The notes beneath the pieces are model-generated. The model worked only from the letters and a program-made list of their open reading frames with translations, did no database searches and was not told where the DNA came from. The translations under genes and the position numbers were made by a program. 10,449 bases of DNA from Candidatus Delongbacteria bacterium. GTDB lineage: Bacteria > Delongbacteria > UBA4055. Every line of letters starts with the position of its first letter. The stretch's first letter is position 1. Shown one piece after another: positions 1 to 6,574 of the stretch. The DNA lies in the NCBI GenBank assembly GCA_027858795.1, contig JAQICF010000120.1:1-10449 (forward strand). The letters run 5' to 3'.

Positions 1-416
1 AAAGCTCCCATGTCTTTATCAATTATCAAATAAGGAACAAGGATAAACATGTAAGCTAAGATAATCCCAGGAATGATTAAAAGTACTAAACCAATTGAAA
101 TCAAGATAGAAGTGATAAACATCGCGATAAGAAAATTGATCATGGTCATAGGATTTGAGTTAAAGAACGCTTTGAAATCAATTGGTTGATCTCTAGTTAA
201 ATTAATCGTATTCTTAATGAATCCAAAGGATAATAATATCATAATTACCATCATTATAATACCACCGACACTATCTCCCAATTTTGAAGCAACAAAAGCA
301 GTAATGACCATCACTATGATAGCGAAAATGATCATTCCAAAAAATTTCAACCAATTCTTCTTTGCACTTTCTACACCGAAATTCAAAAAACTACCAACGG
401 TCATTAATTCTTTCAT
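1..416 (-). CDS. Integral membrane protein, DUF975/YciC-like (3' end outside window)
   Basis: The first 138 codons of a membrane protein gene are present; the C-terminus lies beyond the left edge. The start is ATG at 416-414, preceded by GGAGG (426-422) with a 5-base gap. The protein opens with a short amphipathic stretch (MKELMTVGSFLNFGVESAKK). A hydrophobic helix follows at about residues 25-45, a second at about 49-65, and a third at about 92-120. That third helix contains LLLIIPGIILAYMF and is followed by VPYLIIDKDMGA. The pattern PGIIL, aromatic-rich helix, then an acidic DKDMGA segment is typical of the DUF975, YciC/UPF0259 and glycerophosphodiesterase-membrane-domain group of multi-pass proteins. 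Their molecular function is mostly unknown. The assignment rests on this motif pattern only, and the partner genes downstream are not visible. It is transcribed divergently from the XRE regulator gene, from its own consensus promoter. Confidence 0.7.
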   Translation of the reverse strand, partial: MKELMTVGSFLNFGVESAKKNWLKFFGMIIFAIIVMVITAFVASKLGDSVGGIIMMVIMILLSFGFIKNTINLTRDQPIDFKAFFNSNPMTMINFLIAMFITSILISIGLVLLIIPGIILAYMFILVPYLIIDKDMGA

Positions 417-454
417 AATTTCCTCCAATATTTGATTTTTTTCTTATGCCTAAT

Positions 455-483
455 AGGATATGAAATGTTTTAAATTATGTCAA
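455..483 (-). promoter_or_regulatory. Sigma-70-type promoter of the membrane protein gene
   Basis: On the minus strand, TTGACA (483-478) and TATCCT (460-455) are separated by exactly 17 bases. The -35 is a perfect consensus and the -10 matches 4 of 6 positions. The predicted transcript start is near 448, giving a leader of about 32 bases that contains the GGAGG site. This promoter is of the ordinary sigma-70 kind, in contrast to the TAnnTTTG-type promoter on the opposite strand about 60 bases away. Confidence 0.7.
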
Positions 484-509
484 CAGAATAATTATATGAG
501 AATAGATAG

Positions 510-549
510 ATGTTGCATTAATGTAAAAAATATTGTATATTTGCAACAT
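510..549. promoter_or_regulatory. Inverted repeat bracketing the XRE promoter, candidate operator
   Basis: ATGTTGCA at 510-517 and its exact reverse complement TGCAACAT at 542-549 are separated by 24 bases. The arm centres are 32 bases apart, close to three helical turns. The left arm covers the -35 element; the right arm covers the end of the -7 element, the predicted transcript start and the first two bases of the start codon. The small XRE protein encoded immediately downstream is the natural candidate to bind here and repress itself. That link is inferred. Confidence 0.5.
513..543 (+). promoter_or_regulatory. Promoter of the XRE regulator gene, Bacteroidetes-like -7 motif
   Basis: TTG at 513-515 (TTGCAT as a -35) is followed by TATATTTG at 536-543. 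This fits the TAnnTTTG -7 element described for the Bacteroidetes primary sigma factor, with 20 bases between the TTG and the -7 element. Read as a sigma-70 promoter it is TTGCAT, 17 bases, TATATT. Either reading puts the transcript start at about 547-550, on the ATG at 548. The mRNA is therefore predicted to be leaderless, which agrees with the lack of any Shine-Dalgarno sequence before this gene. Confidence 0.6.
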
Positions 550-820
550 GAAGACGAGAAAAATATACAATAGGATATCTCTGTTACGACAAGAGAAAGG
601 AATTTCCAGAAAGGAATTGGCAGAAACAATAGGTGTGAATTTCCAGACTGTCGGGTATTTGGAAAGGGAAGAATATAATCCAAGCCTAGATCTAGCCTTC
701 AGAATATCAGAAGTATTAGATAAGCCGGTAGAGTTTATTTTCTCTGCAGAACCTATGAAATCTTTAAGTGACATTGCATTTGAACAAATAAAAAACGGGC
801 TTCTCGATAAGAATGCATAG
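548..820 (+). CDS. XRE/Cro-type helix-turn-helix transcriptional regulator
   Basis: This is a 90-residue DNA-binding protein that is almost entirely one HTH_3 (Cro/C1-type) domain. The typical line RISLLRQEKGISRKELAETI is followed by the recognition-helix region VNFQTVGYLEREEYNPSLDL (about residues 30-49), then ISEVLDKPVEFIF, the usual fifth helix. A short tail (residues 67-90) has no recognised domain. ATG 548 is chosen over an in-frame TTG at 533 because the protein then begins at the usual place for this family and the promoter's predicted start falls on the ATG. There is no Shine-Dalgarno site. The stop at 820 lies 37 bases before the TraB/GumN gene, so the two are probably co-transcribed. 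An inverted repeat at 510-549 suggests autoregulation. Small regulators of this YozG-like type often control a neighbouring membrane or exported protein; the target here is inferred, not shown. Confidence 0.88.
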   Translation: MKTRKIYNRISLLRQEKGISRKELAETIGVNFQTVGYLEREEYNPSLDLAFRISEVLDKPVEFIFSAEPMKSLSDIAFEQIKNGLLDKNA

Positions 821-857
821 CATCCACTCGAAGACCGTAAAAACAATAGGAGAATAT

Positions 858-1739
858 ATGAAGAGAGTAATAGTTCTAATATTGATTGCAACTATATATC
901 TTTCAGCTGCAAATGATACAGGAATGTTCTGGAAAGTAAAAGATGTAAAAGGTGACGATAAAGTATATCTACTGGGCTCAGTCCATGTTGTACCTGATAG
1001 TTTATATCCATTAAGAAAAGAGATATTAAATTCTTTTGAAGCTGCTGATTTTCTTGTTGTTGAAGCTGATGCTGCAAACATAGATATGGCAAAAGTTCAG
1101 CAAATGACAATGGAGAAAGGGATGTATAAACCCGGAAATGATCTGAAAAAGAGCATACCTGAAAAACTATATAAAGATCTGGCTAAAGAATTGAAGAAAA
1201 CAGGTATGGTCAGTATAGATAATGTTGAAAATATGAAACCATGGTTAATTGCACTAACACTATCTCAACTTCAACTAATGAAGATGGGATTGAACATGGA
1301 AAATGGTATTGATATGCATTTTTTAAAATTGGCTAAAAATAATAAGAAGATCCTTGAACTTGAATCTGCAGCTTTTCAGATAGAATTATTAAGTGGTTTT
1401 TCAGATGAAATGCAGATAGAATTTTTAAAGAGTACTGTTGAGGAATCTGAGAAATTAAAAGAGAAATTCGATGGAATGTTGGAATCATGGAAAAAAGGTG
1501 ATGCTGAAAATCTTGTTGAAATTCTCACAGAGGAATACCAAGACAAACCTAAATTACAACCAGTCTATAAAAAATTGATCGATGATAGAAATATCACAAT
1601 GACAGATAAGATCGAAGGTTACTTGAATGATAAAACTGATAAGAAGTATTTTGTAGTTGTAGGAGCCGGTCATCTGGTTGATATAGGAGGTATCGTTGAT
1701 TTATTGGGTAAAAAAGGTTTTAAGGTATTTAAAAAATAA
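858..1739 (+). CDS. TraB/GumN (Tiki-like) family exported protein
   Basis: This 293-residue protein has an N-terminal signal peptide (MKRVIVLILIATIYLSAAND) with no lipobox cysteine, so it is probably periplasmic. The TraB/PrgY/GumN family hallmarks are present. A first GxxH motif lies in LLGSVHV (G40-H43). A conserved acidic segment VVEAD carries E69. GIDMHFLKLAK (150-160) leads into KKILELES (E168/E170). A second GxxH motif, GAGH (269-272), is followed by the glycine-rich end DLLGKKGFKVF. The family includes the Tiki proteases, in which the two GxxH motifs and a glutamate bind the catalytic metal. Bacterial GumN-like members are mostly uncharacterised, so protease activity is a family-based expectation only. 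The ATG at 858 is preferred over earlier in-frame codons from 813 because AGGAG (848-852) lies 5 bases upstream and the signal peptide then starts correctly. The gene follows the XRE regulator by 37 bases. Its 3' end overlaps the convergent mntP gene by 11 bases. Confidence 0.88.
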   Translation: MKRVIVLILIATIYLSAANDTGMFWKVKDVKGDDKVYLLGSVHVVPDSLYPLRKEILNSFEAADFLVVEADAANIDMAKVQQMTMEKGMYKPGNDLKKSIPEKLYKDLAKELKKTGMVSIDNVENMKPWLIALTLSQLQLMKMGLNMENGIDMHFLKLAKNNKKILELESAAFQIELLSGFSDEMQIEFLKSTVEESEKLKEKFDGMLESWKKGDAENLVEILTEEYQDKPKLQPVYKKLIDDRNITMTDKIEGYLNDKTDKKYFVVVGAGHLVDIGGIVDLLGKKGFKVFKK

Positions 1740-2274
1740 CTAGCCTTATTCCAATCCAAATAAGGATCAATCCACCAGCAACTTCAGAAGATCGACCGAG
1801 TTTATTCCCGGCTAATTTTCCGACTGTAATACCGATTAAAGACATAAAAAATGTTATCAGTCCAATTATACCTGCAGGAATGAAAATATCGATATCCATA
1901 AATTTCAGGCTTAATCCTGCTGCAAGTGCATCAATACTTGTTGCAATAGCCAGAATAAACAGTATTCTATTATTGAAATAATCCTTACACTCTTCATTTT
2001 CATGATCAAAGCTTTCAACTATCATTTTGATTCCGATCCCTGCTAAAAGAGCCAAAGCTATCCATTTACCATAGTTTTTCAAGTAATAGTGAAATGTAGA
2101 ACCTGCAAACCAGCCTATAATTGGCATTATACCTTGAAAGAATCCAAAGAATAAAGCCATCTTAATAGATTGGGTGAATTTGATATGTTTAACACAAACA
2201 CCACTTGATATGGATACTGTAAAAGCATCAGCTGAAAGTGCTAGAGCCAATATTATAATTTCTAATTGATTCAT
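1729..2274 (-). CDS. mntP: Manganese efflux pump MntP
   Basis: This 181-residue inner-membrane protein, close to the 188 of E. coli MntP, exports Mn2+ and protects against manganese overload. Six hydrophobic segments form two repeated halves. The first begins with LALSADAFTVSIS and the second with AIATSIDALAAGLSL. Asp16 and Asp115 occupy the helix positions of the acidic residues conserved in the family; E. coli MntP likewise has an Asp at 16. GGLILIWIGIRLVIF forms the last helix. The start ATG (2274-2272) overlaps the stop codon of the TamB-like gene in an ATGA arrangement, so translation is probably coupled. There is therefore no room for a dedicated leader such as the Mn-sensing yybP-ykoY riboswitch that often precedes mntP. 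The gene ends inside the end of the TraB/GumN gene on the other strand. Confidence 0.93.
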   Translation of the reverse strand: MNQLEIIILALALSADAFTVSISSGVCVKHIKFTQSIKMALFFGFFQGIMPIIGWFAGSTFHYYLKNYGKWIALALLAGIGIKMIVESFDHENEECKDYFNNRILFILAIATSIDALAAGLSLKFMDIDIFIPAGIIGLITFFMSLIGITVGKLAGNKLGRSSEVAGGLILIWIGIRLVIF

Positions 2275-5200
2275 TTTAACTTATAATACCATTTTTTTAT
2301 GTAATTTACCGGCTGAGAAATATTTTTAAATCTATATCTAAATGATAGTCCTACATTATAGCCGGAAGTATCGTTTAGAGTGTCATATTGATATCCTGCA
2401 GTTGTTAGCAGATGATTTGTAAGTCTGTAATCAAATCCAAGGTTGTTCTTATAGCCGTAAGTCTGCTCAGTCACTTCAGTATATTCTTCAGAGCCAATGT
2501 ACTTTGAATTCCAGGTCAAAGCAAGATCATCAGTAAAAAATTTTGAAATATAGAATTCACTACCGACAAAATACCCTCCATATGATTCCGGAATGAAAGT
2601 ACCTCCCGGTCTTTCCTGTGTGATATTAGATGTAATATTTGGTCTAATAGAAACTTGAGCTCCAAGTAACTTCCCAATGGCAGTTTCTATTGGATTGATA
2701 AACGGACTTAAAATCCTTGTATCCAATGCCACATTAAACATTTCTCTCGCTGTACCACCTGTATCTATGTCTGTGATAGTTTCATCATCTTGCAACCAGG
2801 GATTACCATTATCATCTAGTAAAATAACAGCAAAATTACTTATTCGTCCACCTTCGCTATCAACAATTTCATCATCCTCTTTAGTCACGACCTTAATATA
2901 AATATTCTCATAACCTGAGTAACCTGTAGAATCAAGCTTTGTTTTCACAACAGTTTTACCGATAGCTTTTATGTAGGGGTCCATTATCCCGTTCTTATTT
3001 TTAGCTTCACTGAAAGTTACGGTTGCATCATCTATTTTAAATGAAAATGCAGAATAGTTACATGAGCCGTTCCTACCATTAACTTCGCCGATAAGTTCAA
3101 GCTTTCTAGGGTCATTGAGTGCACCTTTCAGTCTTAATCCCACACTAGAACCTACAACAGGCAATTTTACATTACTAAGTTCATAATCAAATTTAGTGAA
3201 CGAGCTTTTTATTTTGTCCCAGAAGGATGTTTCAGAAGTTGAGCTGTTATAATAATAAGTATTTCCGGACGATGGTATTATATCAAGGTCTAAGGATACT
3301 GTTTCCATGAAAATATTTGGTTTAAGACTCGTTCTTTTCGGAAGACTCTTATTTCCCGGGAAAGCAATATTTGAATTTCTTAATTCGACTCTACCGATCA
3401 GAGAGATTCCCGAAGGACTTTTTGCAACTCTGAAATTATCAGAATCCATTCCAGAAAGTTGTATTGTACCATAAGAATCTTTCTGCATAATACCCGGTAC
3501 ACGACCCGAAACTCCTCCATTAGGGAATTTCAAAGTAAAATGTCCTACATTAAACCCACCTGGGACGATAATATCGGTATAATTCTTGTCTCCGTGAGCA
3601 TTTCCAACTAAAACGTTATTTCCTGTTGCGGCACATCTCAATGAAAGTTGAGTGATATCAAATGTTTTCTCATCTTTTACAACTAATTTAGCTCGCATAT
3701 TGTCAAGTTTTCCGGTAATATCTTTAAAGTTCATGTAGCCATCATAGAAATAAATTTCAAGATCTTCTATTTTAGGTTTAAAGATGCTTCCACCAACGAT
3801 AAAACTTCCCTCATTTTCACTATATCCGGACTCAATGAGTTCAAATTTATGCTCTAAGTAACCTAAAATGTTACCATGGAAATAACCAGTCAGCTTCATT
3901 TCATCATCTTGATCATAAGGGACAAAACCGGCTGCACTTAAATTCAAATATTTATTCAGCTCCAATTGAAATAATTCAAGATAGAAACCTCGATCTGATG
4001 ACCCTGTCAGTATCATTTTCATTCTATCGATAGCATCTCCACTAAATTCAGAATCTTTAAGGTCCAGGATGCATTTATTTAACCTAGGAGAGTCTTTAGT
4101 TCCTTCGCTATCCAATTTATATTTCAATTTGCCTTTTAGAACATTTTTTCCTAATAAAATAGAGAGAAAATTCAGATCTAATTCTCCATAAGTGTTAAGA
4201 GAATATTCGTTGAAATTTTTAATATTACCTGAGAATGTACAAATTTTATTATCCTTATTATCGTAAATAAGGATCTTTTCAACTCTAATCTTTTTTCCTT
4301 CCAGATGTATTTCTGCTTCGGCAGTTAGATTTATACTTTCAAAACCTTCCCCGGGGAAATACATAAATTCATTTTCTTTTATTGTGAGATCAATATACGG
4401 CGAATGGGAGTGACCGGAGATGTTGATATTCACATCCGTATTTGTAGAAAATTCTCTAAATCCAAAAATACTTCCAAACTCAAGTTCTTTTGCTTCAAGT
4501 TTTCCACCAATTTTCTCAGTTTTCAGATCTAGCCAAGCTTCACCAGTTATTGGCTTGTAGTCTAAATATATATCTGAGACCTTAATATCATTTTTTGTGA
4601 AAACAAGTCTGAAGTTTGCAGGTTTACTATAAGTATTGTTATGATTTGGTGCCCAATTAACAAAAGATTCTGCCGTTTCAGAGTCGATCTTAAACTTTGC
4701 ATCCAGTTCACCATAAAGTAAAGATGCAGGTTCTTCAGAATTAGTATGAATATTTACAATATTATTATTCCCATCGAGGTTAAAGCTTATCAATTCATTT
4801 TCATCAATGAAAGTTTTTCCGTAAAGTAATTTAATTGGTTTCAGAAGATCGTTACCTTCAAATCGGTATTCACTGGAATTTAGATGATAAAAACCTTCAC
4901 CAAGTTGGATGTCTTCGCTATTATGGATTTCAAACATAAGAATATTATCTTCTATATCAAAACTTGAGTAAAATAAAATATCATTTGCATCTTTTTCAAA
5001 ATCGAATGCTTCTAGTCTTGCAGTCATGCTGTAATCATCCAATGAATGCCCTTTGATTTTTCCTCTCAGGATCGTTGGGACCTTCTTTATTTTTGTTGTC
5101 TTCAAAAAAGGTATCTCAGAAAATATCGCCCCAGTAGAGCTAAAGGAAAGATCATATGATTTCTTTTCGGCACCAGAGATATAATAATTACCGGAGAAGT

Positions 5201-6449
5201 TCACTGCGTTCGTGTTTGTCATGAAACTGCATTTTGAGATGGATATTCTATCTTTGTTATAAAATCCGTTTAACTTTATATTTTCAAGTAGCTTATTTCT
5301 GATTGTAAGTCTCGGAGCTAAAATATCGATGTTCGTAGAGATCTTTGAATTTTGAAAATTCATATGTAACATCGCTGAATTTTGACTAAAAAAGTTGAAT
5401 TGATATAAAAAGCTCGGATCGTCAAGGAATTTTGATACTGATCTTTTAATTTCAGCATCATCCAAATTATTGAAGGATAAATAAATATCTCCCTGAGGAT
5501 TAAGAATATTGTATAACATACCTTCAACCTCAAAAGGTATCTTATCCACATATCCGTTAAATTCATTAAAAAACAGTGATCCGTTATAGTATGAAAGTAA
5601 TAAATTTACATTACTTAGCCTAATTTTATCAAGAATATCACCGGCGAAGTCATTCAGTCTAAAATCACCGAAGAGGAATATTTGATTATTTCCGTATTTA
5701 TTTATTTCAAGATCTAATTTACCCTGATAGAATCCGAAATCAGTTTTATATTCTCCAAATACACCTGTCAATTCAGGAATTTCACTACGATTAACCATTA
5801 AATTAAATTCGGAGTTTAAAGAAGTGTAGTTCAGTTTACCTTTGAGAAATACATTTTTTTCTTCAGATCTTAATAACCTGCCATCTAAAATAACATCGAG
5901 TCCACCCTTTTTGTCAAAGATCATGCCACCTGAAAGATTATCGAATACTCTAATAGTGTTACTGTTTTGAGAATTTAGGGAAAAATTAAAATTATTTACT
6001 TCAATGGTGTCAAGATATGAGTAATTTTTCAAAGGTGTAAGGATCGACCGATACTGCTCAATATCAAAGTCCCAATTTAATTTAGAGGAAGTTTCAAAGC
6101 TACGATCGATCTCAAACTTTACAGTATTTACCCTTATATTCTCAACCCACTCTTTAAAATTGATACCTTTGGTGAGTAATTTCATTAAAGAATAATCGAT
6201 CTCAATGTTTGATATCTTTACACTTAAGTTATCTTTTTTGTACAGAATATTATTAACATATATTTTATCAGTCCTCATGTCTAATGAATTAATATCAAAT
6301 TCATCAGCTTTTAGCTGAGGTTTAAGTCGCTCGATAATCACTGTTCTTATTTTCTGTGAAACGATAACTCTTTTAAAAAAACCATACCCTGCCACCAGAA
6401 CGATAATCATTACCGTAAGATAGTATAATATTCTGTGCCTTATTTTCAA
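2271..6449 (-). CDS. tamB: TamB-like (DUF490) AsmA-family envelope protein
   Basis: This 1392-residue protein spans the periplasm. Proteins of this family form long beta-taco bridges between inner and outer membrane that carry phospholipids and assist outer-membrane protein assembly. One N-terminal membrane anchor is visible (about residues 8-24, LYYLTVMIIVLVAGYGF). An AsmA-like opening follows (VKISNIEIDYSLMKLL, about 77-92). Then comes a very long region of short alternating beta strands with no further membrane helix, and a TamB/DUF490 C-terminal domain from roughly residue 1000. Within that domain are a SEAKNKNGIMDPYIKAIG segment, the segment from ISNFAVILLDDNG to NVALDTRILSPFINPIETAI, and a strand-rich end GYNVGLSFRYRF. 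An 18-residue basic, Tyr-rich tail follows. The start is TTG, chosen because GGAGA lies 6 bases upstream and the next in-frame ATG is inside the anchor. No TamA/BamA-type partner is in the window. The gene symbol denotes family likeness, not proven orthology. Confidence 0.82.
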   Translation of the reverse strand: MKIRHRILYYLTVMIIVLVAGYGFFKRVIVSQKIRTVIIERLKPQLKADEFDINSLDMRTDKIYVNNILYKKDNLSVKISNIEIDYSLMKLLTKGINFKEWVENIRVNTVKFEIDRSFETSSKLNWDFDIEQYRSILTPLKNYSYLDTIEVNNFNFSLNSQNSNTIRVFDNLSGGMIFDKKGGLDVILDGRLLRSEEKNVFLKGKLNYTSLNSEFNLMVNRSEIPELTGVFGEYKTDFGFYQGKLDLEINKYGNNQIFLFGDFRLNDFAGDILDKIRLSNVNLLLSYYNGSLFFNEFNGYVDKIPFEVEGMLYNILNPQGDIYLSFNNLDDAEIKRSVSKFLDDPSFLYQFNFFSQNSAMLHMNFQNSKISTNIDILAPRLTIRNKLLENIKLNGFYNKDRISISKCSFMTNTNAVNFSGNYYISGAEKKSYDLSFSSTGAIFSEIPFLKTTKIKKVPTILRGKIKGHSLDDYSMTARLEAFDFEKDANDILFYSSFDIEDNILMFEIHNSEDIQLGEGFYHLNSSEYRFEGNDLLKPIKLLYGKTFIDENELISFNLDGNNNIVNIHTNSEEPASLLYGELDAKFKIDSETAESFVNWAPNHNNTYSKPANFRLVFTKNDIKVSDIYLDYKPITGEAWLDLKTEKIGGKLEAKELEFGSIFGFREFSTNTDVNINISGHSHSPYIDLTIKENEFMYFPGEGFESINLTAEAEIHLEGKKIRVEKILIYDNKDNKICTFSGNIKNFNEYSLNTYGELDLNFLSILLGKNVLKGKLKYKLDSEGTKDSPRLNKCILDLKDSEFSGDAIDRMKMILTGSSDRGFYLELFQLELNKYLNLSAAGFVPYDQDDEMKLTGYFHGNILGYLEHKFELIESGYSENEGSFIVGGSIFKPKIEDLEIYFYDGYMNFKDITGKLDNMRAKLVVKDEKTFDITQLSLRCAATGNNVLVGNAHGDKNYTDIIVPGGFNVGHFTLKFPNGGVSGRVPGIMQKDSYGTIQLSGMDSDNFRVAKSPSGISLIGRVELRNSNIAFPGNKSLPKRTSLKPNIFMETVSLDLDIIPSSGNTYYYNSSTSETSFWDKIKSSFTKFDYELSNVKLPVVGSSVGLRLKGALNDPRKLELIGEVNGRNGSCNYSAFSFKIDDATVTFSEAKNKNGIMDPYIKAIGKTVVKTKLDSTGYSGYENIYIKVVTKEDDEIVDSEGGRISNFAVILLDDNGNPWLQDDETITDIDTGGTAREMFNVALDTRILSPFINPIETAIGKLLGAQVSIRPNITSNITQERPGGTFIPESYGGYFVGSEFYISKFFTDDLALTWNSKYIGSEEYTEVTEQTYGYKNNLGFDYRLTNHLLTTAGYQYDTLNDTSGYNVGLSFRYRFKNISQPVNYIKKWYYKLK

Positions 6450-6574
6450 GAAGATCTCCGAAAAACTTCGTATTTCTGCGTCAAAACTTTATTTCTATTC
6501 ATGTCGCTTAGGTCATCTAAGCTCAATCAAAAAATAAAATTTCTCCTTGAACTACTCGTTTTTGAATAGTCTAG
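6450..6574 (-). other. Leader between prfA and the TamB-like gene, with two small inverted repeats
   Basis: This 125-base gap contains no gene. On the minus strand, 4 bases after the prfA stop, an inverted repeat lies at 6570-6551 (ACTATTC, 6-base loop, GAGTAGT; 7 pairs with one wobble). Then comes an unattached AAGGAG (6548-6543) followed by a T-rich tract. A perfect 6-bp hairpin is at 6522-6506 (GCTTAG, 5-base loop, CTAAGC). Neither hairpin is GC-rich or directly followed by a T run, so they do not look like a standard terminator. No convincing promoter was seen, and read-through from prfA is likely. Confidence 0.4.
6455..6459 (-). promoter_or_regulatory. Ribosome binding site fixing the TTG start of the TamB-like gene
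   Basis: On the minus strand GGAGA (6459-6455), with core GGAG, sits 6 bases before TTG at 6449-6447. Upstream the frame stays open to a TAA at 6491-6489 without any ATG. The first in-frame ATG downstream would cut away much of the membrane anchor. The TTG is therefore the best start. Confidence 0.65.

Noticed and set aside
217..435. 72-codon open frame on the plus strand
   Set aside because: It lies antisense to the membrane protein gene, has a low-complexity Ile/Met/Asn composition that mirrors hydrophobic codons on the other strand, and no ribosome site.
475..1110. Several minus-strand open frames across the XRE and TraB/GumN genes
   Set aside because: They are antisense to two genes with clear family motifs and ribosome or promoter signals; their translations show no domain-like pattern.
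2275..2400. Mn-sensing yybP-ykoY riboswitch upstream of mntP
   Set aside because: The sequence upstream is the coding end of the TamB-like gene and mntP starts within its stop codon, so there is no leader to hold one.
2677..2901. 74-codon plus-strand frame inside the TamB-like gene
   Set aside because: Serine-rich shadow of the strand-rich TamB C-terminal domain, with no start signal.
6551..6570. Terminator after prfA
   Set aside because: The stem is AT-rich with a wobble pair and is followed by TCAAGGAG, not a T run; the later T-rich tract is too far away.
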